Source of the DNA: Spirochaetales bacterium
GTDB lineage: Bacteria > Spirochaetota > Spirochaetia > SZUA-6 > RPPD01
Assembly: GCA_016930675.1 (NCBI GenBank)
Contig: JAFGGG010000006.1
Location: 1 to 64,000 of the forward strand
DNA length: 64,000 nt
Reading direction: 5' to 3'
Numbering within the stretch: position 1 is the stretch's first letter; every line of letters begins with the position of its first letter. Shown in pieces: positions 8,519 through 17,116 of the stretch. The notes beneath the pieces were generated by a model. The model was not told the origin of the DNA and did not search any database. It saw nothing but the letters and a program-made list of their open reading frames with translations. Made by a program: the position numbers and the translations under genes.

Positions 8519-10288
8519 ATGGGAAATATTGAAGAGCTGTTGCGAAAAAGAAAAGAACTCCTTGAAGAAATCGATGAAGAGATCAAAAAGAGTTATACCA
8601 GGCCTGTGGCTTTGATGTTTACCGATATTGTGGGATCCACAGAGTATTTTGAAAAAAAAGGCGATATCGCGGGCCGGCAAATGATTCAAACGCATAATGA
8701 TATATTATTTCCTATTATCAAAGATCACGGTGGTAAGGTGATAAAGACCATCGGTGATTCCATTATGGCCAGTTTTGATAATCCGCTGCAGGGTGTTACG
8801 AGTGCTGTTAAAATGCAGAAGGCTTTGGCATTATTTAATAAAGGCAAACCCGCGGATGAGAAGATAAAGGTCAGAATGGGTCTCCACTTCGGACAGGCGG
8901 TGGTGGATGAAAAAGACCTGTTCGGAGACGTGGTGAATACATCCGCAAGAGTAGAAGCTAAAGCCAATGCAGATGAAATAGTTATCTCTTCTTCTCTTAA
9001 AAAGCAGATAGCAAGTACGGATCTGCCACTGGTGTTTTTAGGCAGCGATTTTGTCAAAGGTAAAAAACAGCGCATAGATTTTTTTCTTATCAATTGGAAT
9101 AATCGGGAGCAGGAGGAAATAGCGCGCTCATGGAAAGAACGCATTCAGATTAAGGTCAGCGTGGAAAAACAGGGAACCGCGAAAACAAAAATTATCATAA
9201 AACGAAACATGGATTTTAAAAAAATGGCAGCATTGGTAAAACCGCTTAAAAAAAAGGGGAATCCTTATTTAAACAGAGTTATGCTGCCCCATCCCGAAAT
9301 GTTTTACGGGAGGAAGGGATTGGTGAAGCGCGTGGTAACACGGCTCACCGGACAAAGACCGCAGTCTATTTCGCTTGTGGGTGAAAGGCGAATAGGTAAA
9401 TCCTCTTTACTTAATTTTTTAAATTTTCCCGCTACAAGAATTAATCTGATGGAAGATCCCGAACAGTATATTCAGCTTTTTATAGATTTCCAGCAGTTAA
9501 GAACGATAAATGAAAGTGAGTTTATCGCGGTTATTTTTAAAGAGCTTGTCAAGCAACTGGGGGATAATATAACAATCCAGCTTCCACCTAATTTCGACGG
9601 CATGCGCATGTTGTGTGAAAAGATCGCCGAAGCCGGTTTCAAGTTCATCATGTTTTTTGATGAATTTGAATCGGTAACTAAAAACGAAAAGATCGGACCC
9701 GAGTTCTATTCTTTTTTCCGCTCTCTGGCTAATAATTATCCCGTGGCTTTTGTAACCGCTTCCGGGCGAAATTTAAAAGATATGTGTGTGACGCATGAAA
9801 TATCGGACTCGCCGTTTTTTAATATCTTTGCCGTGCAGAATGTGGGATTGTTTAAGGAAAATGAGGCCTATGCCCTTATTACGGAGCCTTCAGCAGAGAA
9901 TGGTCTACCATTGGCACCGCTTAAAAAGGATATAATGGAACACGGAGGATTATACCCTTTCTTTTTGCAGATACTCTGTTCAGCCTGGTTTGAGTATTTG
10001 GAAATTGAGGGATTATCTGCCGAAGAGATGGTAGATAAAAAAATGCCCAAGGATGTGGTTGACATGTTTCGCGAAGAAGCCGAGCCGCATTTTGAATATG
10101 TACTTGAAACATTTCACAAGCAGGAGATACATATCCTCAAAACCATTCTTTCCGGAGGCAAGCCCGATCCTCAATCGGTCTATACGGAGTTGTTGGAAAA
10201 GAAGGGTTATATCGTATGTGGAGAACAGGAGGAGTACAAACCTTTCAGCGTTCAGTTCGAATTGTTTTTAAAACGCAGATTATTATAA
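8519..10288 (+). CDS. class III adenylate cyclase fused to AAA/STAND ATPase
   Basis: This 589-residue soluble protein joins two modules. After a short coiled coil (residues 3-24), residues 30-190 form a class III cyclase catalytic domain. Metal aspartates D36 (FTDIVGS) and D80 (TIGDS), the adenine-specifying K76 (IKTIGD) and D133, plus N140 and R144 (DVVNTSAR), all fit an active ATP-specific cyclase. Residues 260-589 are a P-loop ATPase ([22 protein letters not shown]). The ATPase half probably senses a signal and controls cAMP synthesis. cNMP-binding proteins at 23113, 23754 and 53790 are candidate effectors. An alternative TTG start lies two codons upstream. Confidence 0.85.
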   Translation: MGNIEELLRKRKELLEEIDEEIKKSYTRPVALMFTDIVGSTEYFEKKGDIAGRQMIQTHNDILFPIIKDHGGKVIKTIGDSIMASFDNPLQGVTSAVKMQKALALFNKGKPADEKIKVRMGLHFGQAVVDEKDLFGDVVNTSARVEAKANADEIVISSSLKKQIASTDLPLVFLGSDFVKGKKQRIDFFLINWNNREQEEIARSWKERIQIKVSVEKQGTAKTKIIIKRNMDFKKMAALVKPLKKKGNPYLNRVMLPHPEMFYGRKGLVKRVVTRLTGQRPQSISLVGERRIGKSSLLNFLNFPATRINLMEDPEQYIQLFIDFQQLRTINESEFIAVIFKELVKQLGDNITIQLPPNFDGMRMLCEKIAEAGFKFIMFFDEFESVTKNEKIGPEFYSFFRSLANNYPVAFVTASGRNLKDMCVTHEISDSPFFNIFAVQNVGLFKENEAYALITEPSAENGLPLAPLKKDIMEHGGLYPFFLQILCSAWFEYLEIEGLSAEEMVDKKMPKDVVDMFREEAEPHFEYVLETFHKQEIHILKTILSGGKPDPQSVYTELLEKKGYIVCGEQEEYKPFSVQFELFLKRRLL

Positions 10289-10337
10289 AACCGCATTTCT
10301 CTTGCATTTTATCTGTTTTTTCGTATACATTAATGCT

Positions 10338-10532
10338 ATGAACTGTGAAAATCAAGCTCGTAACAAAACACAATGTAATTGTACATACGGAGGCTGTTCC
10401 CGTTTTGGTATATGCTGTGAATGTATTGCCTATCACCGCAGGATGAATGAGCTTCCGGCCTGTTATTTTACCAAAGAAGAGGAACGTACCTATAACCGCA
10501 GTATAAGTTATTTTGTACGTAATCGGAGTTAA
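10338..10532 (+). CDS. small Cys-rich protein, DUF6485-like
   Basis: A 64-residue protein with six or seven cysteines: [17 protein letters not shown] is followed by [19 protein letters not shown]. This pattern matches a small family of unknown function (DUF6485) found in anaerobic bacteria, probably metal-binding. The ATG at 10338 gives a protein starting MNCENQ, which is the family's usual beginning; the upstream in-frame extension is hydrophobic and unlikely to be translated. It stands alone between the cyclase gene and an opposite-strand gene. Confidence 0.7.
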   Translation: MNCENQARNKTQCNCTYGGCSRFGICCECIAYHRRMNELPACYFTKEEERTYNRSISYFVRNRS

Positions 10533-10595
10533 CTGATACTAATAAAAAATAGATTGCAGGAATCAATCTGTATAAGGTCTTAAGAATATATTTTG

Positions 10596-11444
10596 TTATT
10601 CTTGAGTTGAAGGAACTTCAGCGGGTTCTTTTTCCGCCTTTTCTTTGAAAAACCAGGCAGAAGCATCCCTGATTATTTGAGAAAGCATGAGAACCTCTAT
10701 ATTCTTCTTTTTGGAAATTTCAAGCGCTTTCTGCAAGGCTTCTTTCGTATATTTTTCTCTTAAAGCCTTTAAGGTGACAGCTACCTGCTCTTTTACCTCA
10801 TGGTCGCGCGCGGAGTACGAATCAAGCAGGTAGAGAGTTAAAAGCAGAAGTACAATATCATTAGTCATATGCAGCAGGGATAACAAACAGTTTTTCCCCT
10901 GCTCCTCTTTGTTTTGTTGTAATAAGGCAAACGCATAATTCCATCTTATCCAGTCTCTATTATGTGTGCCTGCCATCTCCAATAAAGAGTTAAAAAAATT
11001 CTCCGCCTCCTCCGGCTTGTTGGAAAGCAGATAAGGAATACTGAACTGTGTGGAGAATTTTTGTACGGAAGCGGGTCTTTTTTGCATAAGATGTTTTTCA
11101 AGTTTTTTAATTGCCTCAATATGAGAAGTTACAAGATACGAGTTAATGAGGATTTTTATATAACTGCTTCTGGTCGAACTCTTGTTAAAGATACAGTTTT
11201 CAAGGAAAGTAATAAGTCCATTCCAGTCTTCTTTTTCCAGATATGAATAGAAACGCAGGTTAAGCAGGAAATAGGTATTAAATGCTATCAGAAACACCAA
11301 GAAAATAATGATGATTATTAAATTTTGCCTGAGAACAAGCAGGAAACTCTCTTCCCCCATAAAAATAAGCGGTGCAAAAAATATCAAAACAAATGAAATA
11401 ACGAGAACAAGATTAAATATAAGAAAAAGAGCTTTGAATTTCAT
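10596..11444 (-). CDS. membrane protein with two N-terminal segments and helical (TPR-like) body
   Basis: 282 residues. Two hydrophobic helices at about 7-29 and 39-62 anchor the protein, and the remaining 215 residues are helical and charged, with TPR-like spacing (NYAFALLQQNKEEQGKNCLL). The C-terminal tail is rich in Lys and Glu. No enzymatic motif is visible and no named family is recognised. It is a single gene, with a plausible promoter (GGTCAA on the plus strand at 11494-11499, that is TTGACC) about 50 bp upstream. It may help assemble a membrane complex. Confidence 0.65.
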   Translation of the reverse strand: MKFKALFLIFNLVLVISFVLIFFAPLIFMGEESFLLVLRQNLIIIIIFLVFLIAFNTYFLLNLRFYSYLEKEDWNGLITFLENCIFNKSSTRSSYIKILINSYLVTSHIEAIKKLEKHLMQKRPASVQKFSTQFSIPYLLSNKPEEAENFFNSLLEMAGTHNRDWIRWNYAFALLQQNKEEQGKNCLLSLLHMTNDIVLLLLTLYLLDSYSARDHEVKEQVAVTLKALREKYTKEALQKALEISKKKNIEVLMLSQIIRDASAWFFKEKAEKEPAEVPSTQE

Positions 11445-11510
11445 TATAAAATCCCCTATACTAAGAGGTCATGTTATAATATAATTAAGCTCAGGTCAAC
11501 AGGAATCAAT

Positions 11511-11608
11511 ATACCGCCAGCAAAGCTGGTGGTATGTTGGATAGGTGGAAGAAAAAGTCACCACCCGGGCCCTAGATATGTAGCCGCCACAATAGGTGGT
11601 GGCTTTTC
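11511..11608 (-). repeat. three-hairpin interspersed repeat, copy B (inverted)
   Basis: The same family as 117-216 but in opposite orientation. The palindrome at 11511-11535 (ATACCGCCAGC AAA GCTGGTGGTAT) comes first, followed by GAAAAAGTCACCACC and GGTGGTGGCTTTTC. The outer palindrome arms differ from copy A yet remain complementary. It ends directly at the ribosome-binding site of the HD-GYP gene at 11620, so any hairpin could affect that gene's translation. Confidence 0.7.
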
Positions 11609-11619
11609 GGAAGTAAAAA

Positions 11620-12783
11620 ATGAAGAGTATAAGCGCAGATCACCTGTCACCTAATTCGTATTTCAGCGAACCTGTTTTTTTAGACGAAAAATATATTTTG
11701 CTCTCCCCCGACGTACCTGTGGATGAATCTCTGATAGAACGACTTAAAAAATGGAAAATAGATAATGTTTTAACAGACGGTGTGAATATCGGTAAATCAG
11801 AATATGCCACTGCGAGCGATAAAGAAACAATCGAATTTAATTTAGAGCAGGATGTAAAAAATCAGACAGCACAGGAAGAAACAATTAGATTTTATTTTGA
11901 TTTTTTAACTTTCTGTAAGAATATGTTTATTGAATTCATTCAAAAGAATCAAATAGATTTGGAAAGTATTTCCGAAATAATAAAAAAAACGATTGAACAT
12001 ATTAAGCAGCATCGGGATCTAATTCTAAAATTTAACGAGTTAAAATATCCGACCGATAATTATCTCTACAACCACAGTGTAAACACGGCACTTTTATCTC
12101 TGGCGATCGGCAATATTCTGAAGCTTCCCCCCCACAAACTTATTGAATTGGGGATTGCAGCGTTACTGCATGATATTGGAATGATCAAGCTGCCACAGGC
12201 GCTGTATTCAAGTAAGAATCCTCTCGGTCCTCAGGAGAAAAAGGCCATAATGGCTCATACGGTGTTGGGATATAAAATATTAAAGGGAATTTCGGTCGCG
12301 GAAAACATCGCTTTAGGAGCTTTTGAACATCATGAACGTTTGGATGGGAGCGGTTATCCGCGCGCACTTAAAAATGAGCATATATCATTATACGCCAAGA
12401 TTATCGCCGTAGCCTGCTCATTTGACGGCAGTACCTCCGACCGACCCTTTAAGGAATCCCTGGATGGACATAAGGGTATAATTGATTTGATAAAAACGAA
12501 TAGAAACCGTTATGATGAAAATGTACTTAAAGCCCTTATATTTGCCATTTCGCTTTATCCTATCGGAACCCATGTTTTGCTTTCCGATCACGCAGTAGGA
12601 GTTGTGGTTAAAACCAATCCCAAGAATCCCAAATGCCCGATCGTCCGTATTTTAATAGATAAAAATGGTAAGCAGTTAACCGATCCGGTCCTGGTGCAGA
12701 CGTCTGAAGATTCCGGTATTTCGATTTGGCGTGCCTTGGAAGACTATGAAAAACCAAAATTAGAGAGTGGTAAAACCCAATAG
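11620..12783 (+). CDS. HD-GYP domain cyclic-di-GMP phosphodiesterase
   Basis: A 387-residue cytoplasmic protein. The N-terminal 60 residues (a DUF3391-like domain) precede a helical linker and an HD-GYP domain at about 140-300. Metal and signature residues include the HD pair in LLHDIGMIKLP, HHERLDGSGYP and the GYP motif itself. Such enzymes hydrolyse cyclic di-GMP. A C-terminal 70-residue extension (YPIGTHVLLSDHAVGVVVK) is shared with the HD-GYP gene at 26387, marking the two as paralogues. The ribosome-binding site CGGAAG lies at the edge of a repeat element. The next gene starts 6 bp downstream. Confidence 0.88.
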   Translation: MKSISADHLSPNSYFSEPVFLDEKYILLSPDVPVDESLIERLKKWKIDNVLTDGVNIGKSEYATASDKETIEFNLEQDVKNQTAQEETIRFYFDFLTFCKNMFIEFIQKNQIDLESISEIIKKTIEHIKQHRDLILKFNELKYPTDNYLYNHSVNTALLSLAIGNILKLPPHKLIELGIAALLHDIGMIKLPQALYSSKNPLGPQEKKAIMAHTVLGYKILKGISVAENIALGAFEHHERLDGSGYPRALKNEHISLYAKIIAVACSFDGSTSDRPFKESLDGHKGIIDLIKTNRNRYDENVLKALIFAISLYPIGTHVLLSDHAVGVVVKTNPKNPKCPIVRILIDKNGKQLTDPVLVQTSEDSGISIWRALEDYEKPKLESGKTQ

Positions 12784-12789
12784 CAAGAA

Positions 12790-14448
12790 ATGGAAATAAT
12801 TGTAGAGTTCCCTTCAGGTAAAAAACAGGCCTTTAATTCAGGCGTAAAAGCGGAACAAATCCTGTCTGATTCTGAATTTAATCCTGTCAGAGATCAAATT
12901 ATTGCCGCGAGAGTAAACAATGAGATTGTCAGTGTGTCTTATAAGCTGGAAGTAAGCTGTACGCTTTTTCCTATTCTGCTTGATTCCCGGGAAGGAGTAA
13001 ATATCTACCGCCGTTCGCTTTGTTACCTCCTGGCCAAAGCCTGTAAAAAGGTATTTAAAGAGAGACGGCTTGTGATCGGGCACTCGCTGGGCAAGGGGTA
13101 TTATTACTATTTCGACGGTATGGAAGCTGTTCCGAAGCCTGATTTAAACAGGCTTACGAAGCAAATGCTTGAAATAGTAAAACAGGATCTGCCTATTCGC
13201 AGGCACGGTATGTCGTATGCGGAGGCGATCCGTTACTTTGAAAAGAACAACCAACCCGACACCCTGCTGCTGATAAAAAACAGTAACAGACCTCAAATAC
13301 CGGTTAATACCTGCGGAGATTTTATCGATATTTCGCATGGTCCCCTGGTTCCAAGTACCGGTATGCTTGGTACATTCAGAATAAAAAGCTATCATCCTGG
13401 ATTTATTCTGCGGTATCCGCCTTTGGCTACTCCCAAGCACATCACACCATTTGAAGATAACCCGCTGCTTTTTTCAATCTATAAGGAGTATAAACACTGG
13501 GGGAAGATTTTAAAAATCAACTGTATCGGGCTGCTCAATGAAAAGATTAAAGCAGGGGAAATAAAAGAATTTATTTCCGTCGCCGAGGCGCTGCATAATC
13601 GGAAAATCGTTGAAATCGCTGATATTATCCAACGCAAAAGATCTGTTTTAAGGCTGGTCCTGATAGCGGGTCCATCTTCTTCCGGCAAGACAACTTTTAT
13701 GAAAAAACTGGCGCTCCAGTTAAAGGTGTTCGGCATTACACCGGTAACAGTATCGATCGACGATTATTTTTTGCCCAGAAAAGACACTCCCAAGGATAAG
13801 CACGGAAATTATGATTTTGAAACTTTGGACGCGGTAAATATCAAGTTGTTGAATGAGCATATTACCCGTTTGCTGCGCGGTGAGGAAGTTCTTGTCCCTC
13901 ATTATGATTTTACCCGCGGCATACCTAAAAAACACGGGAAAAAAGTCAGATTGGAAGAAGATTCCATTTTAATGTTTGAGGGAATTCATGCCTTAAATGA
14001 TTTACTTACGCCTCGTATACCTGCGGAGAAAAAATTTAGAATCTATGTTTCGGCTCTCACTCAGCTTAATCTGGATGATCATAATCGAATTCCGACTACG
14101 GATGTACGTATCTTAAGAAGAATAGTACGCGACCACCGGTTTCGGGGCAATACTGCTTTAACCACTTTTAAAATGTGGCCTGCAGTACGAAACGGTGAAG
14201 ATAAGTATATTTTCCCTTTCCAAAATAATGCTGATATAGCTTTCAATTCCAGTTTGGATTATGAACTCGCGGTGTTGAAGGTTTACGCGGAACCTCTTTT
14301 AAAAACAATAGAGCCCTCTTATATAGAATACAGTGAAGTGCAGCGCTTGCTGGTTTTTTTGGATAATGTTATTCCTATTCCTTCATTATGGGTACCTGCC
14401 CAATCCATTCTGCGGGAATTTATCGGTGAGAGTGATTTTTCTTATTAA
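12790..14448 (+). CDS. TGS-domain nucleoside (uridine-type) kinase
   Basis: This 552-residue fusion has three parts: an N-terminal TGS-like domain (1-70), a threonyl-tRNA-synthetase-like second domain (about 75-240, HGMSYAEAIRYFE), and a C-terminal P-loop kinase of the uridine kinase/PRK family. In the kinase GPSSSGKTTF is Walker A, SIDDYFLPR the catalytic Asp loop, and FETLDAVN and FEGIHALND the family blocks. This architecture is known in spirochaetes and Thermotogae, where it is annotated as nucleoside kinase; the true substrate is unsettled. It follows the HD-GYP gene by 6 bp and is probably cotranscribed with it. Confidence 0.82.
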   Translation: MEIIVEFPSGKKQAFNSGVKAEQILSDSEFNPVRDQIIAARVNNEIVSVSYKLEVSCTLFPILLDSREGVNIYRRSLCYLLAKACKKVFKERRLVIGHSLGKGYYYYFDGMEAVPKPDLNRLTKQMLEIVKQDLPIRRHGMSYAEAIRYFEKNNQPDTLLLIKNSNRPQIPVNTCGDFIDISHGPLVPSTGMLGTFRIKSYHPGFILRYPPLATPKHITPFEDNPLLFSIYKEYKHWGKILKINCIGLLNEKIKAGEIKEFISVAEALHNRKIVEIADIIQRKRSVLRLVLIAGPSSSGKTTFMKKLALQLKVFGITPVTVSIDDYFLPRKDTPKDKHGNYDFETLDAVNIKLLNEHITRLLRGEEVLVPHYDFTRGIPKKHGKKVRLEEDSILMFEGIHALNDLLTPRIPAEKKFRIYVSALTQLNLDDHNRIPTTDVRILRRIVRDHRFRGNTALTTFKMWPAVRNGEDKYIFPFQNNADIAFNSSLDYELAVLKVYAEPLLKTIEPSYIEYSEVQRLLVFLDNVIPIPSLWVPAQSILREFIGESDFSY

Positions 14449-14456
14449 AACCGCTG

Positions 14457-14822
14457 TTAAATAATTATGGATTGAGACCGGATAATTGTTTTTTCAATCA
14501 TTGAAATGAAATCTTTACCCGGCTCAAGAAACATGAGGCCGAAACCGCTTTCTATAGGTGTGGAATCTTCGTTAAAAATACGTGCCGAGCGTACTATTCT
14601 CGCTTTGCCTTCATAAAAACGATCGCCGTTATCATCCACAAGAATATCGATCTCTTCTCCCAACTCAAAAAGCGAAAGATCTTCCGTGGAAATAAAAATG
14701 CCGCCCATAGAAAGATTAGTGGTGCGGAACTCCATTATGCAAAAAGCATTATCCGGTGTGGCCTTTTTGATAATGGTTTTTAAATAGTATTGTCTTCTAT
14801 CGTCTTTTCTTTTCTCTACCAA
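14457..14822 (-). CDS. PilZ domain protein (c-di-GMP receptor)
   Basis: A 121-residue single-domain PilZ protein. The binding motif RKDDRR near the N-terminus fits RxxxR, and TNLSMGGIFI fits the [DN]xSxxG signature, so c-di-GMP binding is expected. The start codon is TTG at 14822, supported by GAGGTGG about 8 bp upstream; no ATG fits as well. It converges on the nucleoside kinase gene with only 8 bp between stops. It is a likely effector for the HD-GYP-controlled c-di-GMP pool, for example in motility or adhesion, but no target can be named. Confidence 0.85.
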   Translation of the reverse strand: MVEKRKDDRRQYYLKTIIKKATPDNAFCIMEFRTTNLSMGGIFISTEDLSLFELGEEIDILVDDNGDRFYEGKARIVRSARIFNEDSTPIESGFGLMFLEPGKDFISMIEKTIIRSQSIII

Positions 14823-14961
14823 GGGAAATCCACCTCATTAATTATAGTATATGTCATGGTATATGGTATGTAAAGATTAAAATCACCTATGGAAACCGGG
14901 AAGCCATGTTATTGTTTTTTCCAAGTTTCCTGGATTGCTTATAAATTTAAAAATTGACAGG

Positions 14962-15291
14962 TTAATGAATTTTAGGCGATGCGATGAAATTCCATTTGCG
15001 GTACTTTTGAACATAACCGCATGTGGCGGGAAGATAGCGAGAAAACAAGGCGTGGAATAAAGTCACTTTTTCGCAGTTTTTACAGATTTGAAATCTTTCT
15101 TTATAAATAGTGCACTGCTTTGTTTCTGCGTCCAAATATTCACAAGGCTTGTTCAGATTTATGACTATACGAAAGTGGTGAGTTTCTTTTTCATAGCAGC
15201 AGATTCCGCAGCGCAGACATACCTTTTCCCACCTCTGCTGTCTCTTTAGAAAAAAGCTGCGAATTCTGCTATATAATGATCTTTTTTTCAT
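14962..15291 (-). CDS. YkgJ-like cysteine cluster protein
   Basis: A 109-residue protein with C25, C28, C31 and C32 (CLRCGICC), and further cysteines at CEYLD, CTIY, CKNCEK and ATCGY. The pattern matches the YkgJ/YcgN zinc- or iron-chelating family, whose function is unknown. Residues 1-20 are basic (a possible nucleic-acid or membrane-surface contact). The gene overlaps the upstream membrane-protein gene by 23 bp, so the two are cotranscribed. Confidence 0.72.
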   Translation of the reverse strand: MKKRSLYSRIRSFFLKRQQRWEKVCLRCGICCYEKETHHFRIVINLNKPCEYLDAETKQCTIYKERFQICKNCEKVTLFHALFSRYLPATCGYVQKYRKWNFIASPKIH

Positions 15292-15967
15292 CGGTTGATT
15301 TTTTATTGATTATAATAAATAAAATGGGAATAGCAATCCCCAATAGGATCAAGAAAATAGCCCAAAAAAGCTTGTATTCGAAAAACAAGATCAAAAAGTA
15401 ATAGATAACGGAGCATAAAAAAATAATTGCACCTGTGTAGAGAGCGAAGCGCATCTTTAATTTTTGAACTGAAAGGAAATAGATGCATAAAAATGAAGCC
15501 CCGATACACAGAAGTAAAAAAATCGGATGAAAGCCTATCTGAGGTTGAATCGACGACATGAGGATCCAGAGACTGACTCCGTAAAGTGAACCTGATGGAA
15601 GTAACGCCCACCACTGGGCTTTCTGAAGCAGAAAAACAATCAGGAATGTTGTGCCGAAACCGATTCCCAATATGGCGGCCGACGTAAAACTGAAAATCTC
15701 GGAAATACCCACGGCCAGAGTAAAGGAGCCGAATGAAAAAGCGACTCCGGCTGGAATTGTGAACCAGAACAGTCCCCCCCCTCTGCCTTGAAAAAATGCA
15801 AACACCAAACCTGTAATAAAAAATAAAATACCGATTATCCGGTCGGCCGCGTTACCGACCGGAGGTATCACGCTGAAATTGGTAAGCAAAAAAAAGATAC
15901 CGCTTAAGATAAGAGCCACACCTACAAAACCGGTGCGCCAAAAGAATAATTTGTTGTTTGATTTCAC
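15269..15967 (-). CDS. polytopic membrane protein of unknown function
   Basis: 232 residues, almost entirely hydrophobic, with seven or eight membrane helices and no soluble domain. There is a Lys-rich C-terminal tail. No catalytic or transport motif is recognised. It starts with GTG at 15967, with GAGGA about 7 bp upstream. The downstream gene (YkgJ-like) overlaps its end. The intergenic space to 16147 holds the promoter of the divergently oriented gene. Confidence 0.65.
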   Translation of the reverse strand: MKSNNKLFFWRTGFVGVALILSGIFFLLTNFSVIPPVGNAADRIIGILFFITGLVFAFFQGRGGGLFWFTIPAGVAFSFGSFTLAVGISEIFSFTSAAILGIGFGTTFLIVFLLQKAQWWALLPSGSLYGVSLWILMSSIQPQIGFHPIFLLLCIGASFLCIYFLSVQKLKMRFALYTGAIIFLCSVIYYFLILFFEYKLFWAIFLILLGIAIPILFIIINKKSTDEKKIII

Positions 15968-16082
15968 CGCATAATCCTCATCGCGAAATAAAAGTATACT
16001 ATAACAGGTTTAATAATTTTGTGGTAGGGCTTAAACTATAAATACTTGATCGATCTGTCAAGGTATATTTAAACAAATAAGC

Positions 16083-16111
16083 TTGACATACGAATATCCT
16101 CTATCTACACT
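16083..16111 (+). promoter_or_regulatory. sigma-70 promoter upstream of 16147
   Basis: TTGACA (16083-16088) and TACACT (16106-16111) are separated by 17 bp. The predicted start near 16118 leaves a leader of about 29 nt containing a good TAGGAGAG ribosome-binding site at 16132-16140. Confidence 0.65.
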
Positions 16112-16146
16112 AAGATCAAGAAAAAAAGTTTTTAGGAGAGGTAACA

Positions 16147-17046
16147 ATGGAGATATTAAAAGGGATCTTGATCGGTGTTTTAGGATTTTTCCTCTGTATC
16201 TTTTTAATTTCCTTAAGTCTGGTAAATGTGGTTCACACCACAGTCTTAAATGTTGATTTCATGGTGGAACAGACTTCTCAAATTGATTTTGCTCTTCTGC
16301 TGGAGGATGTGTTAAGCATATATTTCCAGAATATGGAATTACCCGCTCATTCCTTACAATCCGCGTCCGTAGAAATAAATACAATTATCGCAAAACAGGT
16401 CAAGGAGATCCTTACGTCAATATACGCATATCTTTATGGGCAAAATGATATTTCGCGGATCGAGATTCACCTCCATGAATTATTTTTAACCCTTAAGCCC
16501 TCATTAGTAAACTCACTTTATGATTCACTTACAAAGCAAGGAGAAAAATTTCCTAAGCAGGAATTAGAGAAACGGTTTGATATTATATGGGAACAGCTGT
16601 TAAAGGAAATTCCCGCCACATTAAAGGTAGATGAAGAACTGCTTTCGGAGCAGGATGTCAGTACGATCTCCGATATCCGCACGGCTTTCCAATCTTTTCA
16701 ATATACGTACATCGGATTAATCTTCTTTATTCTTCTCCTGGCAGGCCTTGTTGTTTTTGTGAATAAAAGCGTTGTACTTTCACTGCGTCATATGGGCATT
16801 ATTGTATTAGTGCCGGGAGTATTACAGATGGTTTTAATTTTTTTATTCAACCGGATGGGAACCTGGCCTGCTATAATTGAAAGAGTTCCAAAATATATGA
16901 CAATATATGTAAACAACGTGCTTAAGGGCTTTGCCTCTTCCCTGCAGCTTTTTACAATCATTTATATCATCGTAGGTTCGCTTTTAATCGGAGCTTCGGT
17001 AATGATAAGCATGGGTGTGTTTAAAGGCTTGAAAAAAGCGGATTAA
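16147..17046 (+). CDS. membrane protein with extracytoplasmic domain and C-terminal helices
   Basis: 299 residues. One membrane helix at about 6-26 leads into a roughly 160-residue extracytoplasmic helical domain. Three further helices follow at about 190-212, 217-238 and 265-290, the last ending MISMGVFKGLKKAD. No known family is recognised. It has its own promoter and a strong ribosome-binding site, and it is followed by a gene on the other strand, so it is a single-gene unit. Confidence 0.65.
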   Translation: MEILKGILIGVLGFFLCIFLISLSLVNVVHTTVLNVDFMVEQTSQIDFALLLEDVLSIYFQNMELPAHSLQSASVEINTIIAKQVKEILTSIYAYLYGQNDISRIEIHLHELFLTLKPSLVNSLYDSLTKQGEKFPKQELEKRFDIIWEQLLKEIPATLKVDEELLSEQDVSTISDIRTAFQSFQYTYIGLIFFILLLAGLVVFVNKSVVLSLRHMGIIVLVPGVLQMVLIFLFNRMGTWPAIIERVPKYMTIYVNNVLKGFASSLQLFTIIYIIVGSLLIGASVMISMGVFKGLKKAD

Positions 17047-17116
17047 CTGCTTTAAAAAAACAGAAGCTGTCTAAAAAGTAAAATATATCTCACGGAGACT
17101 TATGAGACAACATATA

